From: Chitinophagaceae bacterium
GTDB lineage: Bacteria > Bacteroidota > Bacteroidia > Chitinophagales > Chitinophagaceae
Length of the DNA: 13,235 nucleotides
NCBI GenBank assembly: GCA_947483345.1
Contig: CANKNL010000058.1
Span: 1-13,235, forward strand
Direction: 5' to 3'
The translations under genes were made by a program, and so were the position numbers. Below, piece by piece: positions 1 to 6,480 of this stretch (its first letter is position 1; each line of letters opens with the position of its first letter). The notes below the pieces were generated by a model. It was not told the origin of the DNA, ran no database searches, and saw nothing but the letters and a program-made list of their open reading frames with translations.

Positions 1-911
1 ATGTCATTTGCGTGTATGCGGGCATTATCAACCGCATTTTTTATACAACGTTGTACAGCCACATCATTGGGGGCTGTCATACTGCCATTACCACGTTGGC
101 CACCCGCATTTATTGCAGCTCCTGCAATTTCTCCATAAATGGTTGCACCCCTTTCCAAAGCACTGGTTAAAGATTCCAATAATAAAGCACCTGCACCACT
201 ACCCGGTACAAAACCACTGGCTGTGGCACTCATTGGGCGGGAGGCTTTTTCAGGTGTATTATTATGTTTATAAGTCATCACCCGCATGGCATCAAAGCCG
301 CCCCATATATACGGACCATGATCACTGCATCCCCCAACCAGCATTCTTTTGGCTTTGCCCGATTGGATGCGTTCAAACCCCATCAGTATGGCTTCTGTGC
401 CGGTACAGCAGGCTGATGAATTGCTCGTAACTAAATTTCCAAGTCCCAGTATGCCGCTTAAATAAGCAGAAATACCACTTGTCATGGTTTGCAAAACGGC
501 CGAGCTGCCAAGTGATTTAACCTGGCCTGCATCTATTTTGTAAAACGATTCCCGCAATTTTTCAACACCCGAACTTCCGGTTCCAAATACGGTTCCGCTA
601 TCCCAATCAACATCACCGTTTTCAACCATGGGTAAGCCGGCATCTGTCCAGGCATCCATGCCTGCCATGCAGCCATACAAAATACCGGAACTGTTAAAAC
701 CTCTTAACTGAAGTGGTGTTAAGTATCGTTGTTTTAGCGCTTCTGTTACCTGCGGAATACCGCCTATGCAACAGGAGAATGTGAGTTCTTCCAACTCCTT
801 ATAAAAGCGGATGCCGGAGATTCCGGTTTTAATGGCATGTGTAAATGCTGCAAGGCCTACACCATTTGGTGCGGCAACACCCAGACCTGTAATGACGACC
901 CTGTTTTTCAA
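1..911 (-). CDS. Beta-ketoacyl-ACP synthase, KAS I/II (FabF-like), partial, truncated at left edge
   Basis: Condensing enzyme of the thiolase superfamily that would elongate an acyl chain on acyl carrier protein by decarboxylative condensation with malonyl-ACP. About 303 residues are present; the family is usually about 400-415, so the C-terminus, with the two catalytic histidines expected near 300 and 340, lies beyond base 1. The N-terminal strand RVVITGLGVAAPNG (residues 4-17) and the nucleophile motif SSACCTGTEAI are clear, with the active-site cysteine at residue 168. That cysteine argues against a chain-length factor. A glycine-rich GFVPGSGAGALLLE segment follows at about 230. The start must be TTG at 911-909: the codon directly upstream is an in-frame TAA, and the next methionine is near residue 82, inside the fold. 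The TTG overlaps the TGA of the dehydratase gene by 4 bases, suggesting translational coupling. Probably the dedicated elongating synthase of the type III PKS operon; substrate length is unknown. Confidence 0.9.
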   Translation of the reverse strand, partial: MKNRVVITGLGVAAPNGVGLAAFTHAIKTGISGIRFYKELEELTFSCCIGGIPQVTEALKQRYLTPLQLRGFNSSGILYGCMAGMDAWTDAGLPMVENGDVDWDSGTVFGTGSSGVEKLRESFYKIDAGQVKSLGSSAVLQTMTSGISAYLSGILGLGNLVTSNSSACCTGTEAILMGFERIQSGKAKRMLVGGCSDHGPYIWGGFDAMRVMTYKHNNTPEKASRPMSATASGFVPGSGAGALLLESLTSALERGATIYGEIAGAAINAGGQRGNGSMTAPNDVAVQRCIKNAVDNARIHAND

Positions 912-1351
912 TTACCCGGTTTTAAGAATCCTGAAATGGTGCCACTGCACACCACTACGTTATGACTGTTTTTCATCTCCACTTCGCATTTAAGTTTATT
1001 GAAACGGAAATATATTTTTTTTGATATGACCGTTACTTTTTCGCCAGGTAATACCGGCACATAAAATTCGATGTTAAAAGCGCTCAATGCAATTTGTGAT
1101 ATTGGTATTTTGGAAAGATCGGTACTCAGCAAAAAAATACCAAGACTAACAACACCAATTTGAGCCATAGTCTCTGTTAAAATAACACCCGGGGTTACGG
1201 GAAAATTTGAAAAATGCCCCCGGTAAAAATAGTCATCTGCTCGGTAAGTATAATGCCCCGTTGCCCCATTTTCATTTACTTCTTGTAATTCATCAACAAA
1301 TAAAAAAGGAGGTGAATAGGGGAGCAGGTTTTGTATTTCTTTTGTTGTCAT
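908..1351 (-). CDS. FabZ-like hotdog-fold 3-hydroxyacyl-ACP dehydratase
   Basis: A 147-residue single hotdog-domain protein, the usual size for FabZ-type beta-hydroxyacyl-ACP dehydratases, which remove water from 3-hydroxyacyl-ACP to give trans-2-enoyl-ACP in the cytoplasm. The N-terminal LLPYSPPFLFVDEL (residues 9-22) matches the FabZ signature LLPHRYPFLLVDR. The catalytic region RGHFSNFPVTPGVILTETMAQ (44-64) carries the expected histidine (His46) and, fourteen residues later, the acidic residue (Glu60). It lies 2 bases after the reductase stop and overlaps the synthase gene by 4 bases, so it belongs to the same transcript. With the reductase and synthase it makes three of the four steps of a fatty-acid elongation cycle; no ketoreductase or ACP gene is visible here. 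It is more divergent than a housekeeping FabZ (for instance SNFPVTPG for PGKPIMPG), which fits a pathway-specific role. Family call firm, substrate inferred. Confidence 0.9.
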   Translation of the reverse strand: MTTKEIQNLLPYSPPFLFVDELQEVNENGATGHYTYRADDYFYRGHFSNFPVTPGVILTETMAQIGVVSLGIFLLSTDLSKIPISQIALSAFNIEFYVPVLPGEKVTVISKKIYFRFNKLKCEVEMKNSHNVVVCSGTISGFLKPGN

Positions 1352-1353
1352 TG

Positions 1354-2151
1354 TTAATTGATATGTTCTCCTCCGTCAGCAATAATGGTACTTCCATTTA
1401 TCCAGGCTGCTTCATCTTTACTCAAAAGGTAAACAACATTTGCCACATCTTCGGGTGTTGTTAACCGTTTAAACGGGTTCTGTTTTATAGCGCGTTCAAT
1501 TAATTTCTCATACCCGGGTATCATCCTGAAAGACACCGTATCTGTTGCGCCAGCCTGTATGCAATTGGCCTTGATGCCATGCGGTGCAAATTCCAAGGCG
1601 ATATTTCTTGTAATGGCCTCCAGTGCAGCTTTTGCGGCTGATACGGCAGCATAACCTTTCCAGGCTTTCGTATTTCCCTGGCTGGTAAAACTGATAATCC
1701 TTGAATCGGCGGCAAAAAGTTTATTTTCAAAAATTAAGGTTGTCCAGTCGAACAAACTAATGGCCATGGATTCCAGGGTTAAATGAAAATCATCATTTTG
1801 TAATATTGGTTTTTCACCGTCGACCATCGGCTTTAAATTCCCCTTTGCAATGCTGTGTATTAACACCCTGATCTTCCCTTTTTGATCTAATTTTTCTTTT
1901 ATAGTTTGGATGATGTCAGCTCTTTTTTCGGCCTGCATGGCATCTTTATTAAACGATAAAAACTCAACACCGGTTGCTTTAATTTGAGCAAATTCCTGTT
2001 CAATTACCGGCATATCCAATTTACTGTTACGGTGTACAATAATAATATGGCAACCATGCTGTGCCAGTTTTTTTGCAGATGCCAATCCTAAGCCGGCCGA
2101 GCCACCAAGTATAAGTGCCCAGTAGTTTTTATTTTCAAATTCTTTTACCAT
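1354..2151 (-). CDS. SDR-family enoyl-ACP reductase, FabL/FabI-like
   Basis: A 265-residue short-chain dehydrogenase/reductase. The Rossmann cofactor motif GGSAGLG is at residues 16-22 and the C-terminal IIADGG at 256-261. The catalytic pair is Tyr167 and Lys174 in KGYAAVSAAKAALEAITR, that is Tyr-x6-Lys, the spacing of enoyl-ACP reductases FabI and FabL, not the Tyr-x3-Lys of ordinary SDR ketoreductases such as FabG. The run AKAALEAITR plus IKANCIQAGATDT strongly recalls Bacillus FabL, and IHSIAKGNLKP resembles the segment after beta-4 in this group. It would reduce trans-2-enoyl-ACP with NAD(P)H as the last step of each elongation round. It overlaps the end of the type III PKS gene by 7 bases and the dehydratase starts 2 bases after its stop. 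The enoyl-reductase assignment rests on the spacing and remembered similarity; a variant ketoreductase is the alternative. Confidence 0.8.
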   Translation of the reverse strand: MVKEFENKNYWALILGGSAGLGLASAKKLAQHGCHIIIVHRNSKLDMPVIEQEFAQIKATGVEFLSFNKDAMQAEKRADIIQTIKEKLDQKGKIRVLIHSIAKGNLKPMVDGEKPILQNDDFHLTLESMAISLFDWTTLIFENKLFAADSRIISFTSQGNTKAWKGYAAVSAAKAALEAITRNIALEFAPHGIKANCIQAGATDTVSFRMIPGYEKLIERAIKQNPFKRLTTPEDVANVVYLLSKDEAAWINGSTIIADGGEHIN

Positions 2152-3197
2152 TGTAATAATATGCTTTGTGCCGAAAAACCAGGGCCAAAACTAAGCATTA
2201 GTCCTTTATCGCCCGGTGGAATTTTTCTTTCCAGAAACCTTTCCAGAACATAAAGTACGGTAACACTCGACATATTTCCATATTGTTTTAAAACCGCTCT
2301 GGTATCGTCAATGTTTTTGCCAAGTGAACAGAATAAGTCATCTACTGTTTGTACTATTTTTCTGCCACCCGGATGAAAGATGAGGTGATTTATTTCATTA
2401 ATAGTCGCCTTATTTTTTTCAAGAAAAGGATGAACGATTTTTGGAAAATGCTCAGCAATTATTTCAGGTACGGTCTCATCCAGTATCATCTGAAGCCCTG
2501 TTTGGGTGAGTTTAAAACCCATCATATGAGTGGCATCATAAAAATGATACATGTCTTCTGCCATAATTTCGGGGCCCTCATCTTGGGGGCAGGAGGATAA
2601 TAATACCGCAGCAGCACCATCGCCAAAAATGGCTGCACTTACCATATTGGCCATTGAAAAATCAGTTAGCTGAAATGTGGCGGTTGGCGATTCAACCGCT
2701 ACGACTGCAGCTTTTTTGCCGGGGTTGGCCTTTAAAAAATTTTTTGCATAAATAATACCCGAAACACCGGCAGCACAGCCCATTTCGGTAACCGGCAAAC
2801 GTACAATATCGGGTTTCATTTTTAAACTATTCACCAGATAAGCATCAACCGAAGGGATCATGATGCCAGTACAACTTACGGTTATCAGATAATCTATGTC
2901 CTGTGCTTTCCAGTGCGCTTTGTCCAATGCTTTTTGCAGTGCCTGTTCGGCCAGTTTGGTACATTCACGAATGTAGATGTTATTCTTTTCTTCAAAGGTT
3001 GTATTGGTGAAAACGTCTTCGGGCGACATGATCGAGTACCGCTTATCTACACCGGCATTTTCAAAAATTTTTATAACCTTTCTTATAAATCTTTCATCCT
3101 GTCCCTTTAACCAGATTTCTATGAATGGTAATATATCGGCAGTTACCCTGGTATAAAGGGGTAATTGCTTGGCTACGGCCTTTATTTTTACACGCAT
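2145..3197 (-). CDS. Type III polyketide synthase (chalcone/stilbene synthase-like)
   Basis: A 350-residue homodimer-type type III PKS, which loads an acyl starter (acyl-CoA or, in some bacteria, acyl-ACP), extends it with malonyl units and cyclises the chain to a resorcinol, pyrone or related ring. The catalytic triad is visible: Cys141 in TEMGCAAGVSG, His275 in LIFHPGGRKI and Asn308 in YGNMSSVTV. Other family landmarks are ITVSCTGIMIPS (105-116), which resembles the conserved CHS-like TTSG segment, IFGDGAAAVLL (190-200), and the C-terminal LSFGPGFSAQSILLQW (335-350), matching the GFGPG loop of plant and bacterial enzymes. The ATG overlaps the upstream methyltransferase gene by 10 bases. This is the key enzyme of the operon. 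Since neighbouring genes encode fatty-acid elongation enzymes, a long-chain acyl starter is likely and the product an alkylresorcinol- or alkylpyrone-type lipid; ring type cannot be read from sequence alone. Confidence 0.95.
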   Translation of the reverse strand: MRVKIKAVAKQLPLYTRVTADILPFIEIWLKGQDERFIRKVIKIFENAGVDKRYSIMSPEDVFTNTTFEEKNNIYIRECTKLAEQALQKALDKAHWKAQDIDYLITVSCTGIMIPSVDAYLVNSLKMKPDIVRLPVTEMGCAAGVSGIIYAKNFLKANPGKKAAVVAVESPTATFQLTDFSMANMVSAAIFGDGAAAVLLSSCPQDEGPEIMAEDMYHFYDATHMMGFKLTQTGLQMILDETVPEIIAEHFPKIVHPFLEKNKATINEINHLIFHPGGRKIVQTVDDLFCSLGKNIDDTRAVLKQYGNMSSVTVLYVLERFLERKIPPGDKGLMLSFGPGFSAQSILLQW

Positions 3198-3904
3198 ACT
3201 TTTTTAATTATCCATTGATACCGGAAAGCCCATTTCCATTGGATGGAACTGACCGTACCCTGTATTTTTTTACTGATTGTAATTAATTCTCTTTTTTTAA
3301 ATCCCCGCAAAACAGAGATGGCGCCATCTTTACACACCATCGGGTTTGATATAAAAAGACTGATCAGTTTAAACAGGTAAAAAGCTGTTTTACTCCTGTG
3401 CAGGTCGTTGATAATAATACCTGTTCCTGCTTGGCTTGCCAATTGATTTAACAAAATCTCTATGTCTTCATTTTTAAAATGATGCAACATTAAAGTAGCC
3501 AGTACAATGTCAAATGTCAATTCTGAAAAAGCATCAGACAGTACATTCATTTGTAAATAACTGATCTCGGGAAAACCGGTTGAGCATTCCCGGGCATAAT
3601 TTACGGTATATTCATTGGCATCTATGCCAGTTAGTTTAAAATTAAAATTATTTTTTCTGCCGTAGTCAGCTATGATCCGCAACAGGTCACCACTTCCACA
3701 GCCTAAATCAATAATAGATATGGGCGTCTCTTTATGTTTGTTTTGTAATAAATGATGCAACCCGTCAAGAGTTACTTTATTACCGCCCAATCGGTTATTG
3801 ATCAAAGCGATCTGGTCTAACGTATTACGCAGCATGTCGCCTGTCATAAAAAAATCATCCATGATCTCCTGTTCTGTACTGCGGTATTTGGTGCTTATAA
3901 ACAT
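3188..3904 (-). CDS. SAM-dependent class I methyltransferase (second of a tandem pair)
   Basis: A 238-residue Rossmann-fold methyltransferase. Motif I, IIDLGCGSGD, at residues 64-73 binds S-adenosylmethionine; the acidic residue at the end of beta-2 is Asp95 in TGIDAN; FDIVLATLMLHHF (131-143) is motif IV followed by the usual His-rich helix. It is paralogous to the next gene upstream: both share an N-terminal stretch ending in INxxxG and a C-terminal (K)(K)(R/E)xL/WxxI segment. It starts 4 bases after the stop of that paralogue and overlaps the type III PKS start by 10 bases. The likely job is O- or C-methylation of the phenolic product of the PKS, as for methyltransferases next to type III PKS genes in actinobacterial phenolic-lipid clusters (srsB is the best-known example). 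Acceptor and position are inference; ubiquinone/menaquinone-type C-methyltransferases share the same fold. Confidence 0.88.
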   Translation of the reverse strand: MFISTKYRSTEQEIMDDFFMTGDMLRNTLDQIALINNRLGGNKVTLDGLHHLLQNKHKETPISIIDLGCGSGDLLRIIADYGRKNNFNFKLTGIDANEYTVNYARECSTGFPEISYLQMNVLSDAFSELTFDIVLATLMLHHFKNEDIEILLNQLASQAGTGIIINDLHRSKTAFYLFKLISLFISNPMVCKDGAISVLRGFKKRELITISKKIQGTVSSIQWKWAFRYQWIIKKVCV

Positions 3905-3908
3905 GTTA

Positions 3909-4613
3909 TCATTTATTTTGATCAGGAAAAATAATAAGCTGTATCCTGAAAAATGGAACCCGCCTTAAACTGAATTTTTTAACGCCTGCTTTTTGTAAAA
4001 TGATCAGCCATTCTTTTTTGGTGAATGACCGTTGTATGGCCAGTAACCCATCGGCCTTAGCCAGTTTGCTGATGGGTAATACAAAACTGAAAAACTTAAA
4101 AAGGAACATCGCAAAAGGATGCCTTTCCAATTCGCTGAAAATAACAGCAGTTGACGTGTTGGGTAAATGTTGTCCGAGAAAACGAATCAGGCCATCTTCA
4201 GTAAAATGATACATAAAATGGCTGCTGATCAATATGTCGCAGGGGGGCAAATTAAATTTGTCATTCAAAATATCGGCCTGTAAAAAATGGATACCCTTGT
4301 ACCGTCTACATTTTTGTTTGGCGTATTGTAAGGTATGGCTATTGCCATCAATGCCCAAAATAGAGAAAGGGATTTGTTTATCTTGAAATGCTTTTGCCAG
4401 AGCGGCTATCAGGTCGCCTCCACCACAACCTAAATCTATAACTGATACTGTTTTTTTTTCGTTACGGCAGATGCGGTTTATCGATTTAACAACAGACTGG
4501 TGATTACCAAACCACCTGTTAATCCATTCCAGGCTTTGTAAGGCTCTATGCAGGGTTGCTCCCTGCAGCGACAGGTTGTCCAGCTTTTCATTTTCGGCAG
4601 ACCTGTTTTTCAT
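3909..4613 (-). CDS. SAM-dependent class I methyltransferase (first of a tandem pair)
   Basis: A 234-residue methyltransferase with motif I VIDLGCGGGD at residues 58-67, the acidic beta-2 residue Asp89 in LGIDGN, and CDILISSHFMYHF (125-137) as motif IV plus the following helix. It resembles the gene immediately downstream across its whole length, from an N-terminal region with WINRWFG (30-36) to the C-terminal FTKKEWLIIL, so the pair looks like an old tandem duplication that has diverged considerably. Its ATG overlaps the TGA of the flavoprotein gene in an ATGA arrangement (4 bases), a classic coupling signal. Two methyltransferases suggest two distinct methylations of the polyketide, for example one on oxygen and one on carbon, or before and after hydroxylation by the flavoenzyme. 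Both copies keep the SAM-binding residues, so neither appears degenerate. Acceptor unknown. Confidence 0.88.
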   Translation of the reverse strand: MKNRSAENEKLDNLSLQGATLHRALQSLEWINRWFGNHQSVVKSINRICRNEKKTVSVIDLGCGGGDLIAALAKAFQDKQIPFSILGIDGNSHTLQYAKQKCRRYKGIHFLQADILNDKFNLPPCDILISSHFMYHFTEDGLIRFLGQHLPNTSTAVIFSELERHPFAMFLFKFFSFVLPISKLAKADGLLAIQRSFTKKEWLIILQKAGVKKFSLRRVPFFRIQLIIFPDQNK

Positions 4614-5749
4614 ACCGTATTTAAATTAAATGGCTCGCCATGTGTTTGTTTGATGATAGCCGGTAATACACCGGGTATATGTGTAAGGCCATGCATGATC
4701 ACCCTTGCCAGGTTATCCTTACCAAAAAATGTTTGTAAAATCCGGCCCGTTATAATTCGGTTTTTAAATGTGGTATCCCATTGTAAACGGTAAGCGGCTT
4801 CTAATGCTTGTCGTGAGTTTATTTTTTTATTAAAAAAACCGATCACGAGTTCGGAGGCTATCTTGGCACTGCGTATAGCCATGGCCATGCCATTACCACA
4901 TAGGGGATGAATCATACCTGCCGCATCACCACACATCAGTATATGATTGTCAACAGACGATTTATTGGAAAAAGAGATCTGACTAATCGTTAGGGGCTCA
5001 TCAAAAACAGGAACCGAATTTTCGAAAATGCTTTTCAAATGTGGGTTTTTGTATAGCACATCATGCTTGAATGTCTCTATATTTTTATACTGTTGAAAAC
5101 TTGTATAATTGGCCATAAAGCAAACATTTAAATTGCCATTTTCAACCTGCGATACGCCGCAGTAGCCACCTTTAAAATTATGTAAGGCAACCATATCCTC
5201 CGGAAACTCGCCTTGCAAATGTGTTTTTACAGCAACAAAAGGAGACCGCTTTTGTACAAAGGGCCTGTTCATTTTTAAATCCATATTACTCCTTTTGCCA
5301 AAAGCACCTATTACAATTCTTGCAGATAGTTCTGTTCCTGCTTTGGTTAATACCGTAAACCGGTCATCTTTAAACCGAACATCAGAAACGGTATCCTGCA
5401 TAACAATGCCATTATTGTTTAATACATTTTGTAATAGAAAATGATCGAGTGTATAACGGCTTATTCCAAAACCACCCAATGGTAGTTTCGTTTCTATTGT
5501 TTTTCCACGCGTGGTACTCAATAAGAACCGGTTGATCTTTTTAGCCCCCACCGTCAGGGGGTCTGCACCTAATTGCTGCAGGTAGGGCAATACTTCATTA
5601 GAAATATATTCGCCGCAAACCTTATGCTTGGGGTAGCTATTCTTTTCAATTAGCGTTACGCTTAATCCCGATTTGGATAAATGAATGGCACTAACCAGGC
5701 CAGCTAAACCGCCGCCAATAATGATGATATCTGTTGTGTGGGTTTTCAA
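4610..5749 (-). CDS. FAD-dependent oxidoreductase, geranylgeranyl reductase/UbiH-like family
   Basis: A 379-residue flavoprotein of the PHBH-like fold. The N-terminal dinucleotide-binding motif IIGGGLAGL spans residues 10-18 with the ribose-binding glutamate in LIEK (33-36); KVCGEYIS (43-50) matches the K-x-C-G-E segment of the geranylgeranyl-reductase-type branch; the second FAD motif CGDAAGMIHPLCGNG is at 273-287. Members hydroxylate aromatic rings or reduce isoprenoid double bonds. Next to a type III PKS and methyltransferases the simplest role is ring hydroxylation or oxidation toward a quinone, as proposed for the flavoprotein of the Streptomyces srs cluster; reduction of a polyene or prenyl chain is the alternative. 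It is the first gene of the operon. TTG at 5749-5747 is the only plausible start: no ATG or GTG lies between it and the in-frame stop at 5794-5792, and the first internal Met is near residue 117, after the FAD motif. Confidence 0.88.
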   Translation of the reverse strand: MKTHTTDIIIIGGGLAGLVSAIHLSKSGLSVTLIEKNSYPKHKVCGEYISNEVLPYLQQLGADPLTVGAKKINRFLLSTTRGKTIETKLPLGGFGISRYTLDHFLLQNVLNNNGIVMQDTVSDVRFKDDRFTVLTKAGTELSARIVIGAFGKRSNMDLKMNRPFVQKRSPFVAVKTHLQGEFPEDMVALHNFKGGYCGVSQVENGNLNVCFMANYTSFQQYKNIETFKHDVLYKNPHLKSIFENSVPVFDEPLTISQISFSNKSSVDNHILMCGDAAGMIHPLCGNGMAMAIRSAKIASELVIGFFNKKINSRQALEAAYRLQWDTTFKNRIITGRILQTFFGKDNLARVIMHGLTHIPGVLPAIIKQTHGEPFNLNTV

Positions 5750-5866
5750 AACCTGATTTTTAAAAATGCCTATACCGGTAAAAATAAAGTGTTAAGTATA
5801 TTAACGCTAACCTGTGTTGATTAAAAATAACAAAAATAGTTGACAGGTTTTATATATATTTAGTTC
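5750..5866. promoter_or_regulatory. Divergent intergenic region between the PKS operon and the YceI gene
   Basis: This 117-base AT-rich gap separates two divergent transcripts and must hold both promoters. On the plus strand TATATTTA at 5855-5862 matches seven of the eight positions of the Bacteroidota -7 box TAnnTTTG and ends 4 bases before the YceI ATG. On the minus strand TATTTTTA (5786-5779) also matches seven of eight and would leave a leader of roughly 25 bases before the TTG of the flavoenzyme gene. No convincing -33 TTTG was found at the right distance for either, so both are tentative. Confidence 0.35.
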
Positions 5867-6409
5867 ATGAAAAAAACAGTCATTGTACTCATTGCTTTAT
5901 TAATAAGTGCTGATTTAATAACAGCTCAAACAAATTATACACCGGTTAATGCCGAGAGTAAAGTGCATTTTACAATTAAAAACTTTGGTATAAAAACGGG
6001 AGGCGATTTTACCGGTATTAAAGGTAATATTAAATTTAGCGCTGCAAATTGCACCGCCTCTTTGTTTGATGTAACCGTGGATGCCAGTACCATTGATACC
6101 GATAATGAATCCCGGGATGAACATTTACGGCAAGCCGAATATTTTGATGTGGAGAGGTACAAGACCATTCAATTTGTGAGTACCAAAGTGGTGCTTTCAA
6201 CAGTGCCAAACAGATATTATGTGTATGGAAACATTACCATAAAAGGCGTTACAAAGCCTGTTGAATTTGGATTTGGGGCAGTTCAGAAAAATGGCGGTTA
6301 CCTTTTTGATGGTGAATTTAAAATAGATAGAAGGGATTTTGGTGTTGGCGGCAGCAGTGTTTCTATGTCGGATAAATTAACCGTATCGTTATCGGTTTTT
6401 GCTAATTAA
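5867..6409 (+). CDS. YceI-family secreted lipid/isoprenoid-binding protein
   Basis: A 180-residue exported protein. Residues 1-20 form a signal peptide (MKK, a hydrophobic core, cleavage likely after ITA before QTNY), and the rest is a YceI-like beta-barrel. Family hallmarks are SKVHFTIKNFGIKTGGDFTG (31-50), the DASTIDTDNESRDEHLR segment (about 72-88) with the conserved Asp/Arg-rich turn, EYFDVERYKTIQF, and the late GxxKIDRRDFGVG motif (about 154-165). YceI proteins are lipocalin-like carriers; structurally studied members hold a polyisoprenoid or quinone-like lipid in the barrel, and the location here would be the periplasm. It lies divergent to the lipid-type PKS operon, 117 bases away, so a role in carrying or buffering a related lipid is conceivable but unproven. 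The gene is followed by a 71-base gap and the exporter gene. Confidence 0.92.
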   Translation: MKKTVIVLIALLISADLITAQTNYTPVNAESKVHFTIKNFGIKTGGDFTGIKGNIKFSAANCTASLFDVTVDASTIDTDNESRDEHLRQAEYFDVERYKTIQFVSTKVVLSTVPNRYYVYGNITIKGVTKPVEFGFGAVQKNGGYLFDGEFKIDRRDFGVGGSSVSMSDKLTVSLSVFAN

Positions 6410-6445
6410 GAGTAGGCCCGTATATCCACTTTCATTGTCTTCAAG

Positions 6446-6476
6446 TTTACATTAAGCAACCAGCTTCCTATCTTTG
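6446..6476 (+). promoter_or_regulatory. Bacteroidota-type promoter of the LysE-family gene
   Basis: TATCTTTG at 6469-6476 matches the -7 consensus TAnnTTTG exactly, and TTTA at 6446-6449 lies exactly 19 bases upstream, where TTTG (-33) is expected. The -7 box ends 4 bases before the ATG at 6481, so transcription would begin at or beside the start codon, giving a leaderless or nearly leaderless mRNA. Confidence 0.55.
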
Positions 6477-6480
6477 TGCA

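Larger units (their letters stand above)
1..5749 (-). other. Operon: type III PKS with dedicated fatty-acid enzymes and tailoring genes
   Basis: Seven co-directional genes, read from 5749 toward 1, are separated by overlaps of 4, 10, 7 and 4 bases and gaps of 4 and 2 bases, so a single transcript with coupled translation is very likely. The order is flavoenzyme, methyltransferase, methyltransferase, type III PKS, enoyl reductase, dehydratase, ketoacyl synthase. The operon continues past the left edge, where an ACP, a ketoreductase, a second synthase or a thioesterase/acyltransferase would be natural members. The arrangement parallels in principle the Azotobacter ars system, where fatty-acid synthases hand acyl chains directly to type III PKSs, but here discrete type II enzymes are encoded. 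No regulator gene is visible. Product class (alkylresorcinol, alkylpyrone or derived quinone) is inference. Confidence 0.8.

Noticed and set aside
8..430. Open plus-strand frame of 140 codons
   Set aside because: It is antisense to the conserved ketoacyl synthase core and its translation is rich in His, Trp and Pro with no domain, as expected for a shadow frame.
1354..2151. SDR gene as an ordinary FabG ketoreductase
   Set aside because: The catalytic spacing is Tyr-x6-Lys and there is no Lys four residues after Tyr167; similarity in the core is to FabL.
1..5749. Flexirubin or aryl-polyene (DarA/DarB) cluster
   Set aside because: The aromatic-ring enzyme here is a true type III PKS with a Cys-His-Asn triad, not DarB plus DarA, and an enoyl reductase is present, which does not suit a polyene product.
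5840..5860. TTGACA (5840-5845) with TATATT (5855-5860) as a sigma-70-type promoter for the YceI gene
   Set aside because: The spacer is only 9 bases instead of about 17, and Bacteroidota use a different consensus.
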